A DNA stretch of 64,000 bases from Cutibacterium equinum (GTDB taxonomy: Bacteria > Actinomycetota > Actinomycetes > Propionibacteriales > Propionibacteriaceae). Both the position numbers and the translations under genes were made by a program. This document shows, one piece after another, positions 8,142 through 16,380 of this stretch. The stretch spans positions 992,001 to 1,056,000 of the forward strand of contig NZ_CP115668.1 of assembly GCF_028021195.1 (NCBI RefSeq). The letters are read 5' to 3'. Numbering within the stretch: position 1 is the stretch's first letter; every line of letters begins with the position of its first letter. Under the pieces are notes generated by a model, which saw nothing but the letters and a program-made list of their open reading frames with translations, had not been told where the DNA came from and did not search any database.

Positions 8142-10179
8142 GTCTGGCGGGACCAGTTCCATGTGCCACGACCTCCTCGCCACCGCGGTGTCGCAGATGG
8201 GAGGCCAGGAAAGAGCCGGTCAGGTGAGGATGGTCGAGGCCGTCGATCAGGCGATGCGTGAGAAACTGCACCTCTTGGTCCAGGCGGGCACCGGGACGGG
8301 AAAATCCCTGGGCTACCTGGTGCCAGCCTTGATCCAGTGCGTCGAGGAGGGGGCGCAGGTCATCGTCGCCACCGCTACTCTCGCACTGCAGACCCAGTTG
8401 GCCCACAAGGACATTCCGGCAGTTCTCGATGCCTCGGAGAAGGTCTTGTCCCGCCGGCCGACGGTGGCTGTGCTCAAGGGGCGCAACAACCACATCTGTC
8501 TGCACAAGGTTCGCGGCGGTGTGACGGGGGTCAGGGGTCAGGACGCCTTGGTCCCTGGCGCCGATCTCGCGGCGCAGGCCGAGGGGATCGAGGAGGCTGG
8601 GACGGCGCCAGCTTCTGCCTTGGGCGCCGAGGTCGTCATGCTGCGTGAATGGGCCGAGAAACAGGTTGAGGAGTCAGGGCTGGGTGATCGTGACGACGCC
8701 CCGCCACACACTCCCTTGGCGTGGGCCCAGGTGAGTGTGCCAGCCAACGAATGTCTCGGGGCCCAGCGGTGTCCCTTCAGCAGCGAGTGTCTGTCCGAAG
8801 CGGCTCGCGAGAAGGCCCGAAACGCCGACCTTGTCGTCACCAATCACGCCTTGCTCGCCATCGATGCGCTCAACGGCAACACCGTGTTGCCCGAGCACGA
8901 CGCCGTCATCATCGACGAGGCCCACGAGTTGGTGGACCGATTCACGAGGGCCGCTTCCAAGGATCTGTCCGTTTCCGTCGTGACGACGACCTCGAAGCGG
9001 GCTGCAGCATGGCTTGACGACGACGTGGCCGCTGATTTGCTCGATCAAGCAGACGTGCTGGCCAGGGCCTTGGATGCGACAGCACCGGGGCAGGTCACCC
9101 AGCCCGACGCCCAGGTGATACAGGCGTGCACGGTGTTGCGGGATCTGGTCAGGCAAGCCGTGAGTCAGCTGGGTCGACGCGACGAGGACTCCTCAGAATC
9201 CGTCGACGCCGAAAGGGTGCAGGCCCAGGCAGCCATGCGCGAGGTCTTCGAGACCGTTGATCGCATGGTGTCGATGGCAGCCGCTGACGTGGTGTGGGTC
9301 TCGGAATCGGAGAAGGGGTACCGCAGTATCCACGTTGCCCCCTTGAGTGTGGCAGGCCTGCTGCGTGAGAACGTCTTCACACAGGCCACGACGATCCTGA
9401 CCTCGGCCACCTTGTGCATCGGCGGTAATTTCCTGGCCACGGCGCGCAACGTCGGGCTGTCGCCACGTGAGCAGATCGAGGGGGATGCGCCGGAGATTCT
9501 CGACACCCAGATGGGGTGGCGAGGAGTCGATGTCGGTTCACCGTTCGACTACGCGAAGCAGGGGATTCTCTATGTCGGTAAGTCGTTGCCACGCCCGGGC
9601 CGAGATGGCATCGCGGCAGAAGTTCTCGACGATCTTGCTGAGCTGATCTGGGCCGCTGGCGGACGTACCCTCGGGCTGTTCTCCTCACAGCGCAATGCGG
9701 TGGCTGCCGCTGAGCACATGCGCAAGGTCATGCCGGACATTCCGGTGTTGTGTCAGGGCGAGGGGCATCTGGCCGATCTCACCCGTCGGTTCACGGCTGA
9801 TCCGCGGACCTGTCTGTTCGGAACCTTGTCCCTGTGGCAGGGGGTGGACGTTCCCGGAGACACGTGTCGGTTGGTCGTCATCGACCGGATTCCCTTCCCA
9901 CGTCCGGATGATCCGCTCATGGCGGCACGGAGCAAGGCCGTCCAGGATGCTGGCGGTAATGGATTCATGACGGTCTCGGCCGGGCACGCGGCCCTGCTCC
10001 TGGCTCAGGGGGCGGGCCGGCTCATCCGACGTTCCGACGATCGGGGAGTCGTCGCTGTCTTGGACCCCCGGCTGGCGACGGCGCGATACAGCAATTTCCT
10101 GAGGGCGTCCATGCCCCCGTTCTGGACGACGACGGATCGCGAGATGGCAGTAGGAGCTCTGCGCAGGCTGGGAGAGTGA
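8131..10179 (+). CDS. dinG: ATP-dependent DNA helicase, DinG/XPD-like
   Basis: A 682-residue superfamily 2 helicase. Walker A is 'AGTGTGKS' (52-59) and Walker B is a DEAH box (262-265) in 'VIIDEAHELVDRF'. Four cysteines, Cys123 ('NNHICLHK') and Cys208, Cys214 and Cys220 in 'ECLGAQRCPFSSECLSEA', fit the iron-sulfur cluster domain of DinG/XPD helicases. The C-terminal half has 'TSATL' (motif III) and 'QGAGRLIRRSDDRG' (motif VI). Such enzymes unwind 5'-overhang DNA, R-loops and G-quadruplexes. Its start lies inside the hflX stop region. It converges with lexA ten bases away, an arrangement also compatible with a DNA-damage role. Confidence 0.92.
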   Translation: MARESGGTSSMCHDLLATAVSQMGGQERAGQVRMVEAVDQAMREKLHLLVQAGTGTGKSLGYLVPALIQCVEEGAQVIVATATLALQTQLAHKDIPAVLDASEKVLSRRPTVAVLKGRNNHICLHKVRGGVTGVRGQDALVPGADLAAQAEGIEEAGTAPASALGAEVVMLREWAEKQVEESGLGDRDDAPPHTPLAWAQVSVPANECLGAQRCPFSSECLSEAAREKARNADLVVTNHALLAIDALNGNTVLPEHDAVIIDEAHELVDRFTRAASKDLSVSVVTTTSKRAAAWLDDDVAADLLDQADVLARALDATAPGQVTQPDAQVIQACTVLRDLVRQAVSQLGRRDEDSSESVDAERVQAQAAMREVFETVDRMVSMAAADVVWVSESEKGYRSIHVAPLSVAGLLRENVFTQATTILTSATLCIGGNFLATARNVGLSPREQIEGDAPEILDTQMGWRGVDVGSPFDYAKQGILYVGKSLPRPGRDGIAAEVLDDLAELIWAAGGRTLGLFSSQRNAVAAAEHMRKVMPDIPVLCQGEGHLADLTRRFTADPRTCLFGTLSLWQGVDVPGDTCRLVVIDRIPFPRPDDPLMAARSKAVQDAGGNGFMTVSAGHAALLLAQGAGRLIRRSDDRGVVAVLDPRLATARYSNFLRASMPPFWTTTDREMAVGALRRLGE

Positions 10180-10189
10180 CCCGCCTGAG

Positions 10190-10882
10190 TCACAGTCGTC
10201 TCATGATGGAGACGACCCGCCCGACGAGAGAGGCATCATCGAGGTTCACCGGCGAGTGTGCGGGGTTCGAGGCCATCAGCCACGGTTTCCCGCCGAGCTT
10301 GGCCAAGGAACGGATGATGGTCGTGGCGCCCACCGTGGCCGCCACGACATAGGTCTCGGGCGGATCGTCGGGAAGGTCTGCCACGGACAACTGCTGGACG
10401 ACGACGAGGTCGCCGACATGGAAATCAGGCATCATCCCATCGTCATGGACGATGACCACCACGTGGTCTCCGTGGCTCAGTAACTGGGAGGGAACCGCGA
10501 TGGCAGCGCCGTGATGCTCGTCATCGACACTCTCACCGGCGTTGAAAACCTCGATCTGAAAGGCGTGAGGTCCGTGGGGGTCGCTGACGTCGACGATGTC
10601 CTCGACGACCTCGAGGGTGCCGTCGGTGCGCCGCAGCAGGCCGAGCTCGATGAGAGCGGAGATGCGCCGTTGGATCGTGGACGTACTGGATGCTCCTATC
10701 CTGTCAGCCAACGCGCGAACAGTCGGTGCGCGACCGTCGCGACGCAGCCCTTCCTTGACAGCGTCCAGCACCGCGCGCTCCTTGGCAGAGGGCTCACGGG
10801 TGGCGGTGAACGGGACGGCCGACGAGACGGCGGCCGGGTCCGAGGAATCGGTTCCGGGCGTATCGGTGGTCATGACAGTCAC
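10190..10882 (-). CDS. lexA: LexA-family repressor lacking the Ser-Lys catalytic dyad
   Basis: A 230-residue protein with LexA architecture in the conserved lexA-nrdR setting. The N-terminal winged helix is 'PSAKERAVLDAVKEGLRRDG' then 'RAPTVRALADRIGASS' and recognition helix 'STSTIQRRISALIELG'. The C-terminal peptidase-like fold aligns well with mycobacterial LexA ('VVVQQLSVAD', 'GGKPWLMASNPAHSPV', 'VGRVVSIMRRL'). The Ala115-Gly116 scissile pair is kept ('FNAGESVDD'). The residue at the nucleophile position (GDSM in relatives) is Gly149 in 'HDDGMMPDFHVGD', and the general-base Lys position (ATVK) is Arg191 in 'TTIIRSLAK'. So it should not self-cleave by the usual mechanism. Start GTG 10882 or ATG 10873. 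Family assignment is strong; SOS function is inferred. Confidence 0.88.
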   Translation of the reverse strand: MTVMTTDTPGTDSSDPAAVSSAVPFTATREPSAKERAVLDAVKEGLRRDGRAPTVRALADRIGASSTSTIQRRISALIELGLLRRTDGTLEVVEDIVDVSDPHGPHAFQIEVFNAGESVDDEHHGAAIAVPSQLLSHGDHVVVIVHDDGMMPDFHVGDLVVVQQLSVADLPDDPPETYVVAATVGATTIIRSLAKLGGKPWLMASNPAHSPVNLDDASLVGRVVSIMRRL

Positions 10883-11153
10883 GGTATAGGTCGGCTACGA
10901 CAGTTCTCCGTCGGCTGTGTTCGACCAGTGTTCTGCACCATCGGCACAGCGTCGATACGAGCCTCAGGGAACCCGAAAAGTGCTTTTGACTAGGTTGTTC
11001 TCCTGCTGTTCCAGGTTGATGGCGGCGAACCTGTCGGTCGAGGCGGATGTCATTGATGACGCCGGCGGAGGTTGTGCTGCCGGGCCCTTCCCGGGATGAG
11101 TTCCGGGGCCGCTGACGGGAGCGGATGGCTCTCGTCGACAGAGAGGTGATCCG
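10883..11153. promoter_or_regulatory. lexA / small membrane protein divergent control region with clustered GTTC/GAAC half-sites
   Basis: Eight GTTC or GAAC tetramers lie here (10903, 10919, 10930, 10969, 10997, 11008, 11027, 11100), about four times the chance number. GAAC-N4-GTTC is the known actinobacterial LexA operator, but no copy has both half-sites intact; the closest, at 10922-10933, is CGAC-N4-GTTC. Also present is GCTGTG (10914-10919) / CACAGC (10945-10950). These may be weakened LexA operators. No gene is visible in the region. Confidence 0.35.
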
Positions 11154-11504
11154 ATGAGTGCTCAGACTTACGAGTGGGATGGTGAGACGACGACCAGTCA
11201 GTACGGTGACTTGGTCGTCGGGCCGTGGCAGGATGAGCTGGCCGAACCGGTGGTTGTCATTGATCGTCGGGAATTGATGGCCGGGCGTCCTGGTGCCGTC
11301 TCTCGCCATGAATCCGTCCACGACCGGTTCTGGGATGTCGCCGTCATGGCTACTGTTGCCGTGATGATCATTGGCGTGATCCTGTCCCTGGGGCGCCTTG
11401 GCCAGGTGTGGCAGGGCAACTCTGAGAGCGGTCATGTCGACTCGGCTGCTGTCGTCCGCATGGGTGGGTATCAGTCTGGTGATCTTCCTGACGTCAGGTC
11501 TTGA
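11154..11504 (+). CDS. Small single-pass membrane protein in the DivS/ChiZ position
   Basis: A 116-residue protein with an N-terminal soluble part of about 60 residues, one hydrophobic segment ('FWDVAVMATVAVMIIGVIL', about 59-78) and a short tail. GAGAGGTG precedes the ATG. In corynebacteria and mycobacteria the gene divergent from lexA and upstream of nrdR is an SOS-induced cell-division inhibitor (DivS; Rv2719c/ChiZ). Position and topology fit that role here, but the LysM domain of Rv2719c is absent: the tail after the membrane span is only about 35 residues. Sequence similarity is not obvious to me, so the function is inference from position only. Confidence 0.6.
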   Translation: MSAQTYEWDGETTTSQYGDLVVGPWQDELAEPVVVIDRRELMAGRPGAVSRHESVHDRFWDVAVMATVAVMIIGVILSLGRLGQVWQGNSESGHVDSAAVVRMGGYQSGDLPDVRS

Positions 11505-11599
11505 CAGGGGAGGTCGTCGTGGGGGCTGAGCATCTTGGGCGTGTCGCGCGTGGCGGCTTGACGGACCATCACCGGGCATCCTCATCAATTCCCCCTTCA

Positions 11600-11646
11600 A
11601 CACCAGATGTTGTGGTTGGCAAACTCGACACCCCTACAAGTTGTGT
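11600..11646 (+). promoter_or_regulatory. Tandem NrdR boxes upstream of nrdR-nrdJ
   Basis: Two 16-bp elements, 11600-11615 (ACACCAGATGTTGTGG) and 11631-11646 (CCCCTACAAGTTGTGT), match the NrdR consensus acaCwAtATaTwGtgt at 12 and 11 positions. Their starts are 31 bp apart (15-bp gap), the three-helical-turn spacing known for paired NrdR sites. They lie 84 bp before the nrdR start, which suggests autorepression of the nrdR-nrdJ operon. Confidence 0.7.
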
Positions 11647-11729
11647 TTTTGGTCGAAGTTCGAGGTAGTCTTCCGGGAGACGGCGAACCTGCCGTGAGGA
11701 ACCCAGCGAGGTTGAGGAAGGAGGCGACG

Positions 11730-12236
11730 ATGCGCTGTCCGTTCTGCCAGCATGACGACTCGCGAGTCCTTGACTCCCGAGTGTGTGAGGACGGCACTGC
11801 GATCCGGCGGAGACGGCAATGTCCCGTGTGCGAACGACGGTTCACCACCATCGAGCGTATGCAGATGACGGTTCACAAACGCAACGGCATCGAAGAACCC
11901 TTCTCCCGAGACAAGGTGATCCGTGGTGTGCGTAATGCATGCAAGGGTCGCCCGGTCTCGGATGCCGACCTGGCCTTGTTGGGGCAACGTGTCGAGGACG
12001 GCCTTCGGGCCCGAGGAGTCGCGGAGATTCCCAGCGACGAGATTGGATTGGCGATCCTCGGCCCACTTCGTGAGCTCGATCCCATCGCCTATCTGCGGTT
12101 CGCAAGTGTGTATCTCAATTACGACACCATCGAGGACTTCGCCACTGAGATTGATCGGTTGCGCGACGAGTCCCCCGACAAAACGCGGTCCTCGGGCCGC
12201 AAGCGGCCCTCGAAGCAGGACGAGCCGCTGTTCTGA
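11730..12236 (+). CDS. nrdR: Transcriptional repressor NrdR
   Basis: A 168-residue repressor of ribonucleotide reductase genes that senses ATP/dATP. The zinc ribbon has Cys3, Cys6, Cys31 and Cys34 ('[13 protein letters not shown]', '[16 protein letters not shown]'). The ATP-cone follows ('[20 protein letters not shown]' to '[17 protein letters not shown]'). Length is near the normal 150-170. Start ATG 11730 is preceded by GAAGGAGG; longer in-frame starts would place the zinc ribbon internally. nrdJ follows 81 bp downstream in the same direction, so regulator and target form one unit behind the tandem boxes. Confidence 0.95.
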   Translation: MRCPFCQHDDSRVLDSRVCEDGTAIRRRRQCPVCERRFTTIERMQMTVHKRNGIEEPFSRDKVIRGVRNACKGRPVSDADLALLGQRVEDGLRARGVAEIPSDEIGLAILGPLRELDPIAYLRFASVYLNYDTIEDFATEIDRLRDESPDKTRSSGRKRPSKQDEPLF

Positions 12237-12317
12237 CCAGCCGTGGCCACGTGCGCCTCAGCTGACACCAAGCACCAACACCAAACCACCCGTATCACCG
12301 AATATCTAGAGGGAGCC

Positions 12318-15167
12318 ATGACCGAGACCAAGTCCGCACCACGCAGGACGAGCCGCCCCAAGGGGCTGCACGTCGAGCGCACCTTCAGCACCGAGGGTGT
12401 CCATCCCTACGACGAGGTGACGTGGGAGCGTCGCGACGTCGTGCAGACAAACTGGCGCACCGGCGACGTGGTCTTCGAGCAGCGCGGAGTTGAGTTCCCC
12501 GATTTCTGGAGCGTCAACGCCTCGACGATCGTCACCAACAAGTACTTCCGTGGTGCCCTGGGAACCCCTGCCCGTGAGGACAGCCTCAAGACCCTCATCG
12601 ACCGTGTCGTCAACACCTATGTGACCGCCGGACGTGACAACGGCTACTTCGCGTCCGAGGCCGACGCCAAGGTCTTCGGCGAGGAGCTGACCTGGCTGCT
12701 GGTTCACCAGTACTTCAGCTTCAACTCTCCCGTGTGGTTCAACGTCGGTACGACGAGCCCTCAGCAGGTCAGCGCCTGCTTCATCCTCTCGGTGGACGAC
12801 TCCATGGAGTCGATCCTCAACTGGTACCGGGAAGAGGGATTCATCTTCAAGGGTGGTTCTGGTGCCGGTCTCAACATCTCCCGTATTCGTTCCTCCAAGG
12901 AGCTGCTGAGCTCCGGCGGCACCGCATCCGGTCCGGTCTCCTTCATGCGCGGCGCCGACGCCTCCGCCGGAACCATCAAGTCCGGTGGCGCCACCCGTCG
13001 CGCTGCCAAGATGGTCGTCCTCGACATCGATCACCCTGACGTCGAGGAGTTCATCGAGACCAAGGCACGTGAGGAGAACAAGATCCGTGCCCTGCGCGAT
13101 GCCGGATTCGACATGGACCTGGGTGGCCGCGACATCACCAGCGTCCAGTACCAGAACGCCAATAACTCGGTGCGCGTCTCGGATGCCTTCATGACGGCCG
13201 TCGAGCAGGGCAAGCCGTTCGGGCTGACCTCCCGCACCGAGCCGGGTAAGGTGCTCGATACCGTCGACGCCAAGGAGCTTTTCGGCAAGATCGCCCAGGC
13301 TGCCTGGGAGTGCGCTGACCCCGGTCTGCAGTACGACGACACCATCAATGCCTGGCACACCAACCCCAACACTGGTCGGATCAACGCCTCCAATCCGTGC
13401 TCGGAGTACATGAGCCTGGACAACTCCTCGTGCAACCTGGCCAGCCTCAACCTGCTGAAGTTCCTCGACCAGGACGATCACTTCGACGTCCAGAAGTTCA
13501 CCAAAGCTGTCGAGCTGGTCATCACCGCGATGGACATCTCCATCTGTTTCGCCGATTTCCCGACCGAAGCCATTGGGGAGACCACCCGCAACTTCCGTCA
13601 GCTCGGCATTGGATACGCCAACCTTGGTGCCCTTCTCATGGCCCTGGGCCTGGGATATGACTCCGATGGTGGTCGTGCCCTGGCCGCTGCCATCACCTCC
13701 CTCATGACCGGTGTCTCTTACCGACGCTCCGCCGAGTTGGCGGCCATTGTCGGTCCTTACGCCGGCTACGCCGAGAATGCCGAGCCGCACCAGGCCGTCA
13801 TGGCCAAGCACCGCGATGCCAACCGTCAGGTTCATCCGTTGCACGACAATGACACCGCAGTGCTGACTGCTGCCAAGTCCGAGTGGGACAAGGTCGTCAA
13901 GCTGGGGCGCACCCATGGTTTCCGCAACGCCCAGGCCTCGGTGCTGGCCCCGACCGGCACCATCGGCTTCATGATGGACTGCGACACCACTGGTATCGAG
14001 CCGGACTTCTCCTTGGTGAAGTTCAAGAAGATGGTCGGCGGTGGCTCCATGCAGATCGTCAACCAGACGGTGCCACGCGCCCTCAAGAACCTGGGCTACA
14101 CCCCCGAACAGTCCGAGAAGATCGTGGCCTACATTGCCGACAACGGTTCGGTCGTCGGAGCCCCCGAACTCGACGAGGCCCATTACGAGGTCTTCGACTG
14201 CGCCATGGGCGCCCGGTTCATCGCCCCGATGGGTCACGTTCGGATGATGGCCGCCGTCCAGCCCTTCCTGTCCGGCGCCATCTCCAAGACCGTCAACCTG
14301 CCGGAATCCTCCACTGTCGAGGACATCGCGAATGTCTACATGGAGGGCTGGAAGCTCGGCCTCAAGGCCCTGGCCGTCTACCGCGACAACTGCAAGGTTG
14401 GCCAGCCCCTCTCTGAGGTCAAGAAGACGGAGGAGGAGAAGACCGAGCCGGAGGTCCGCATCGAGTACCGTCCGCGTCGTCAGCGTTTGCCGAAGTCGCG
14501 CATGGGTCGCACGACGAGCTTCCAGGTTGCTGGAGCTGGTGGCTACCTCACGACCGGCGCCTACGATTCCGGCCGCTTGGGCGAGATCTTCCTCAAGCTC
14601 GGTAAGCAGGGGTCGACCCTGGCGGGCGTCATGGATGCCTTCTCCATCGCGGTGTCCATCGGCCTGCAGTACGGCGTGCCGCTGGAGTCCTTCGTCCAGA
14701 AGTTCTCCAATCTCAAGTTCGAGCCAGCGGGCATGACTGACGACCCGGACATCCGGATCGCCTCGTCGATCATCGACTACGTGTTCCGTCGCCTCGCCCT
14801 CGACTACCTCGACTACGACGAGCGCGCCGAACTGGGCATCTACACCGCCGCCGAGCGCGCCCACTACGTCGAGACCGGCTCCTACCTGCCCGATGAGGAG
14901 GGCGAGCTCATCGACTCCGAGACCCTCAAGGACACCCCGGCTGATCGCGTCCGGGTGCATGAGGACGGTGCCAACCAGCCTGGACTCTTCGCTGCTCAGG
15001 AGACCGTTGAGCGAGTCGGTGGCGTCCACACCAGCGCCGAACTGCTCGAGGAGCAGATGGGGCGTGAGGTCGATGCCCCGCTGTGCATGACCTGCGGAAC
15101 GAAGATGCGTCCGTCGGGATCCTGCTACGTCTGCGAGGGCTGTGGATCCACCAGCGGTTGCAGCTGA
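12318..15167 (+). CDS. nrdJ: Vitamin B12-dependent (class II) ribonucleoside-diphosphate reductase
   Basis: A 949-residue adenosylcobalamin-dependent reductase making dNDPs without oxygen, which suits a B12-producing propionibacterium. The radical Cys361 sits in 'NPCSEYMSLDNSSCNLASL' with Asn359 and Glu363; the redox pair is Cys154 ('VSACFILSV') and Cys372. 'APTGTIGFMMDCDTTGIEP' is a substrate-binding signature. The C-terminal tail has four-plus cysteines in 'CMTCGTKMRPSGSCYVCEGC', matching the zinc-binding, disulfide-relaying tail. The start chosen is ATG 12318 with GAGGGA upstream; an earlier in-frame ATG at 12243 would add an unlikely His/Thr-rich leader. Co-transcribed with nrdR. Confidence 0.95.
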   Translation: MTETKSAPRRTSRPKGLHVERTFSTEGVHPYDEVTWERRDVVQTNWRTGDVVFEQRGVEFPDFWSVNASTIVTNKYFRGALGTPAREDSLKTLIDRVVNTYVTAGRDNGYFASEADAKVFGEELTWLLVHQYFSFNSPVWFNVGTTSPQQVSACFILSVDDSMESILNWYREEGFIFKGGSGAGLNISRIRSSKELLSSGGTASGPVSFMRGADASAGTIKSGGATRRAAKMVVLDIDHPDVEEFIETKAREENKIRALRDAGFDMDLGGRDITSVQYQNANNSVRVSDAFMTAVEQGKPFGLTSRTEPGKVLDTVDAKELFGKIAQAAWECADPGLQYDDTINAWHTNPNTGRINASNPCSEYMSLDNSSCNLASLNLLKFLDQDDHFDVQKFTKAVELVITAMDISICFADFPTEAIGETTRNFRQLGIGYANLGALLMALGLGYDSDGGRALAAAITSLMTGVSYRRSAELAAIVGPYAGYAENAEPHQAVMAKHRDANRQVHPLHDNDTAVLTAAKSEWDKVVKLGRTHGFRNAQASVLAPTGTIGFMMDCDTTGIEPDFSLVKFKKMVGGGSMQIVNQTVPRALKNLGYTPEQSEKIVAYIADNGSVVGAPELDEAHYEVFDCAMGARFIAPMGHVRMMAAVQPFLSGAISKTVNLPESSTVEDIANVYMEGWKLGLKALAVYRDNCKVGQPLSEVKKTEEEKTEPEVRIEYRPRRQRLPKSRMGRTTSFQVAGAGGYLTTGAYDSGRLGEIFLKLGKQGSTLAGVMDAFSIAVSIGLQYGVPLESFVQKFSNLKFEPAGMTDDPDIRIASSIIDYVFRRLALDYLDYDERAELGIYTAAERAHYVETGSYLPDEEGELIDSETLKDTPADRVRVHEDGANQPGLFAAQETVERVGGVHTSAELLEEQMGREVDAPLCMTCGTKMRPSGSCYVCEGCGSTSGCS

Positions 15168-15186
15168 TGACGTCATGATCTGATGA

Positions 15187-15224
15187 GGTGGCCGGGGCAT
15201 GCCAGAGGGTGTGCCCCGGCCACC
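15187..15224 (+). terminator. Terminator hairpin after nrdJ
   Basis: A 13-bp perfect stem, GGTGGCCGGGGCA (15187-15199) / TGCCCCGGCCACC (15212-15224), with a 12-nt loop, 20 bp after the nrdJ stop. No T run. The remaining bases to 15360 hold only the leader of the next gene. Confidence 0.75.
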
Positions 15225-15360
15225 GGCGTGTGCGCGTCTCAGCACCCGCCGGCCCTCGAATGTCCCAGCGACGCCGCGCCCCGCCAGGCATCTTCACCAG
15301 ATGACACCGGAAGACAGACTCAGGCTCCACATCTGCTTCCAGACCTACTAGGTTGGAGAC

Positions 15361-16293
15361 ATGGAGGAGCCACCAGACTTCGGGTTCGACCTGGACCGCA
15401 GCACGGCACAGGCCTGGGACCAGTTCGCCGAGCGCCTGGCTGAGGTCGTCTCCGTCATTGACGACGATGGTGAGTTGACGATCTCAACCATGTCAGCGCG
15501 CAATGACACCACGCCTTTCATTCGCTTCGTGCAGGAGGACCCCGGTCGCAGTGACGACATCGCGATGATTCTGGCCGAGGCGTCCAGCAACACATGTCTA
15601 CCCGACAGTTCTCAGCTCACCGATGCCCAGCTCGACGGGTTGAGTTCCCTGGGATGGCAGGACCCCGGGACATGCACCTCTCACAAGACTGACAACTACT
15701 GGGTTTACCGCAGTCAGGATGACAGTGAGCAGCTCGCTGAACTGGCAGTGACGACCCTTCGCGACATCTTCGGTGTCCCTCACCCGGTCTTCCTGGCCCC
15801 CGACCAGCTTGCAGAGATCCTGCGGCCCGAACCTCCGCTGTCTGCCACCGAGGCGACCAGCGTCCCGGCCATCATGCCGGTCGACAAGGACCACCTCGAT
15901 CGTCTCGTGGCCGACGAGTTGTCCCAGATGTTCGGCCACCCCGCCATTCGCGACAGCGAGGGGGATTTCGCCATCCGGGTGGGCACCTGCATGGTGTTCG
16001 TGCGGACCACCCCTGACGCCTCTGAACTGTTGCTCTTCGCAGCCCTCGTCCATGACGTCGAGGGACGATCTCGAGCTGTTGAGGTCCTCAACGACCTCAA
16101 CGTCCAGTCTCGATACGGGCGCTTCGCCCTGCATCAGGATCGTGTCTTCGTCACCATGTCAGTGATGGCCCATCCCTTTGTTGCGGCGCACTTGCACCAG
16201 GCAGTCTCCATCATGTCCCGGTTGGCTGATGGATTGGACAACGAACTGGCTCGCAAGCTGCGCGGCAGAACCACGTTTGAAGAGGGATCCTGA
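15361..16293 (+). CDS. YbjN / TY-chaperone-like two-domain protein
   Basis: A 310-residue acidic cytosolic protein. The second half ('HLDRLVADELSQMFGHPAIRD' through 'DLNVQSRYGRFALHQDRVFVTMSV') carries the pattern of the YbjN/CesT-like fold found in actinobacterial 'T3SS and YbjN peptide-binding chaperone' domains: 'LNDLN', then three beta-strands with aromatic and Val positions, then a long helix 'AHLHQAVSIMSRLAD'. The first half is a diverged copy ('FIRFVQEDPGRSDDIAMIL', 'GWQDPG'). The role is probably protein binding; the client is unknown. It stands between nrdJ and a universal stress protein with no overlaps. Confidence 0.65.
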   Translation: MEEPPDFGFDLDRSTAQAWDQFAERLAEVVSVIDDDGELTISTMSARNDTTPFIRFVQEDPGRSDDIAMILAEASSNTCLPDSSQLTDAQLDGLSSLGWQDPGTCTSHKTDNYWVYRSQDDSEQLAELAVTTLRDIFGVPHPVFLAPDQLAEILRPEPPLSATEATSVPAIMPVDKDHLDRLVADELSQMFGHPAIRDSEGDFAIRVGTCMVFVRTTPDASELLLFAALVHDVEGRSRAVEVLNDLNVQSRYGRFALHQDRVFVTMSVMAHPFVAAHLHQAVSIMSRLADGLDNELARKLRGRTTFEEGS

Positions 16294-16298
16294 CCCGA

Positions 16299-16356
16299 TC
16301 CCCTTTGCTACCAGCCAAGTGGTGGGACAATAGGACAAAGGGGACCGATGCTCCCC
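16299..16356. promoter_or_regulatory. Nested inverted repeats upstream of the universal stress protein gene
   Basis: TCCCCTTTG (16299-16307) and CAAAGGGGA (16336-16344) form a 9-bp inverted repeat enclosing a smaller one (ACCA 16310-16313 / TGGT 16320-16323). A further GGGGA (16340-16344) / TCCCC (16352-16356) pair overlaps the right arm. It could end the previous gene or be an operator for the stress gene. It does not fit the DosR box (GGGAC-N4-GTCCC). Confidence 0.4.
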
Positions 16357-16380
16357 AACGTCTCACTGAGGAGGACCACC

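Noticed and set aside
10922-10933. Intact LexA operator
   Set aside because: CGAC-N4-GTTC matches only six of the eight core bases; reported as a half-site cluster instead.
12306-15245. 979-residue minus-strand open frame opposite nrdJ
   Set aside because: It is the antisense reading of a well-supported reductase gene; long antisense frames are common at this GC content. The same holds for those opposite hrpA, acn and parC.
16340-16356. DosR (dormancy regulon) box before the Usp gene
   Set aside because: GGGGA-N7-TCCCC does not fit GGGAC-N4-GTCCC in spacing or bases.
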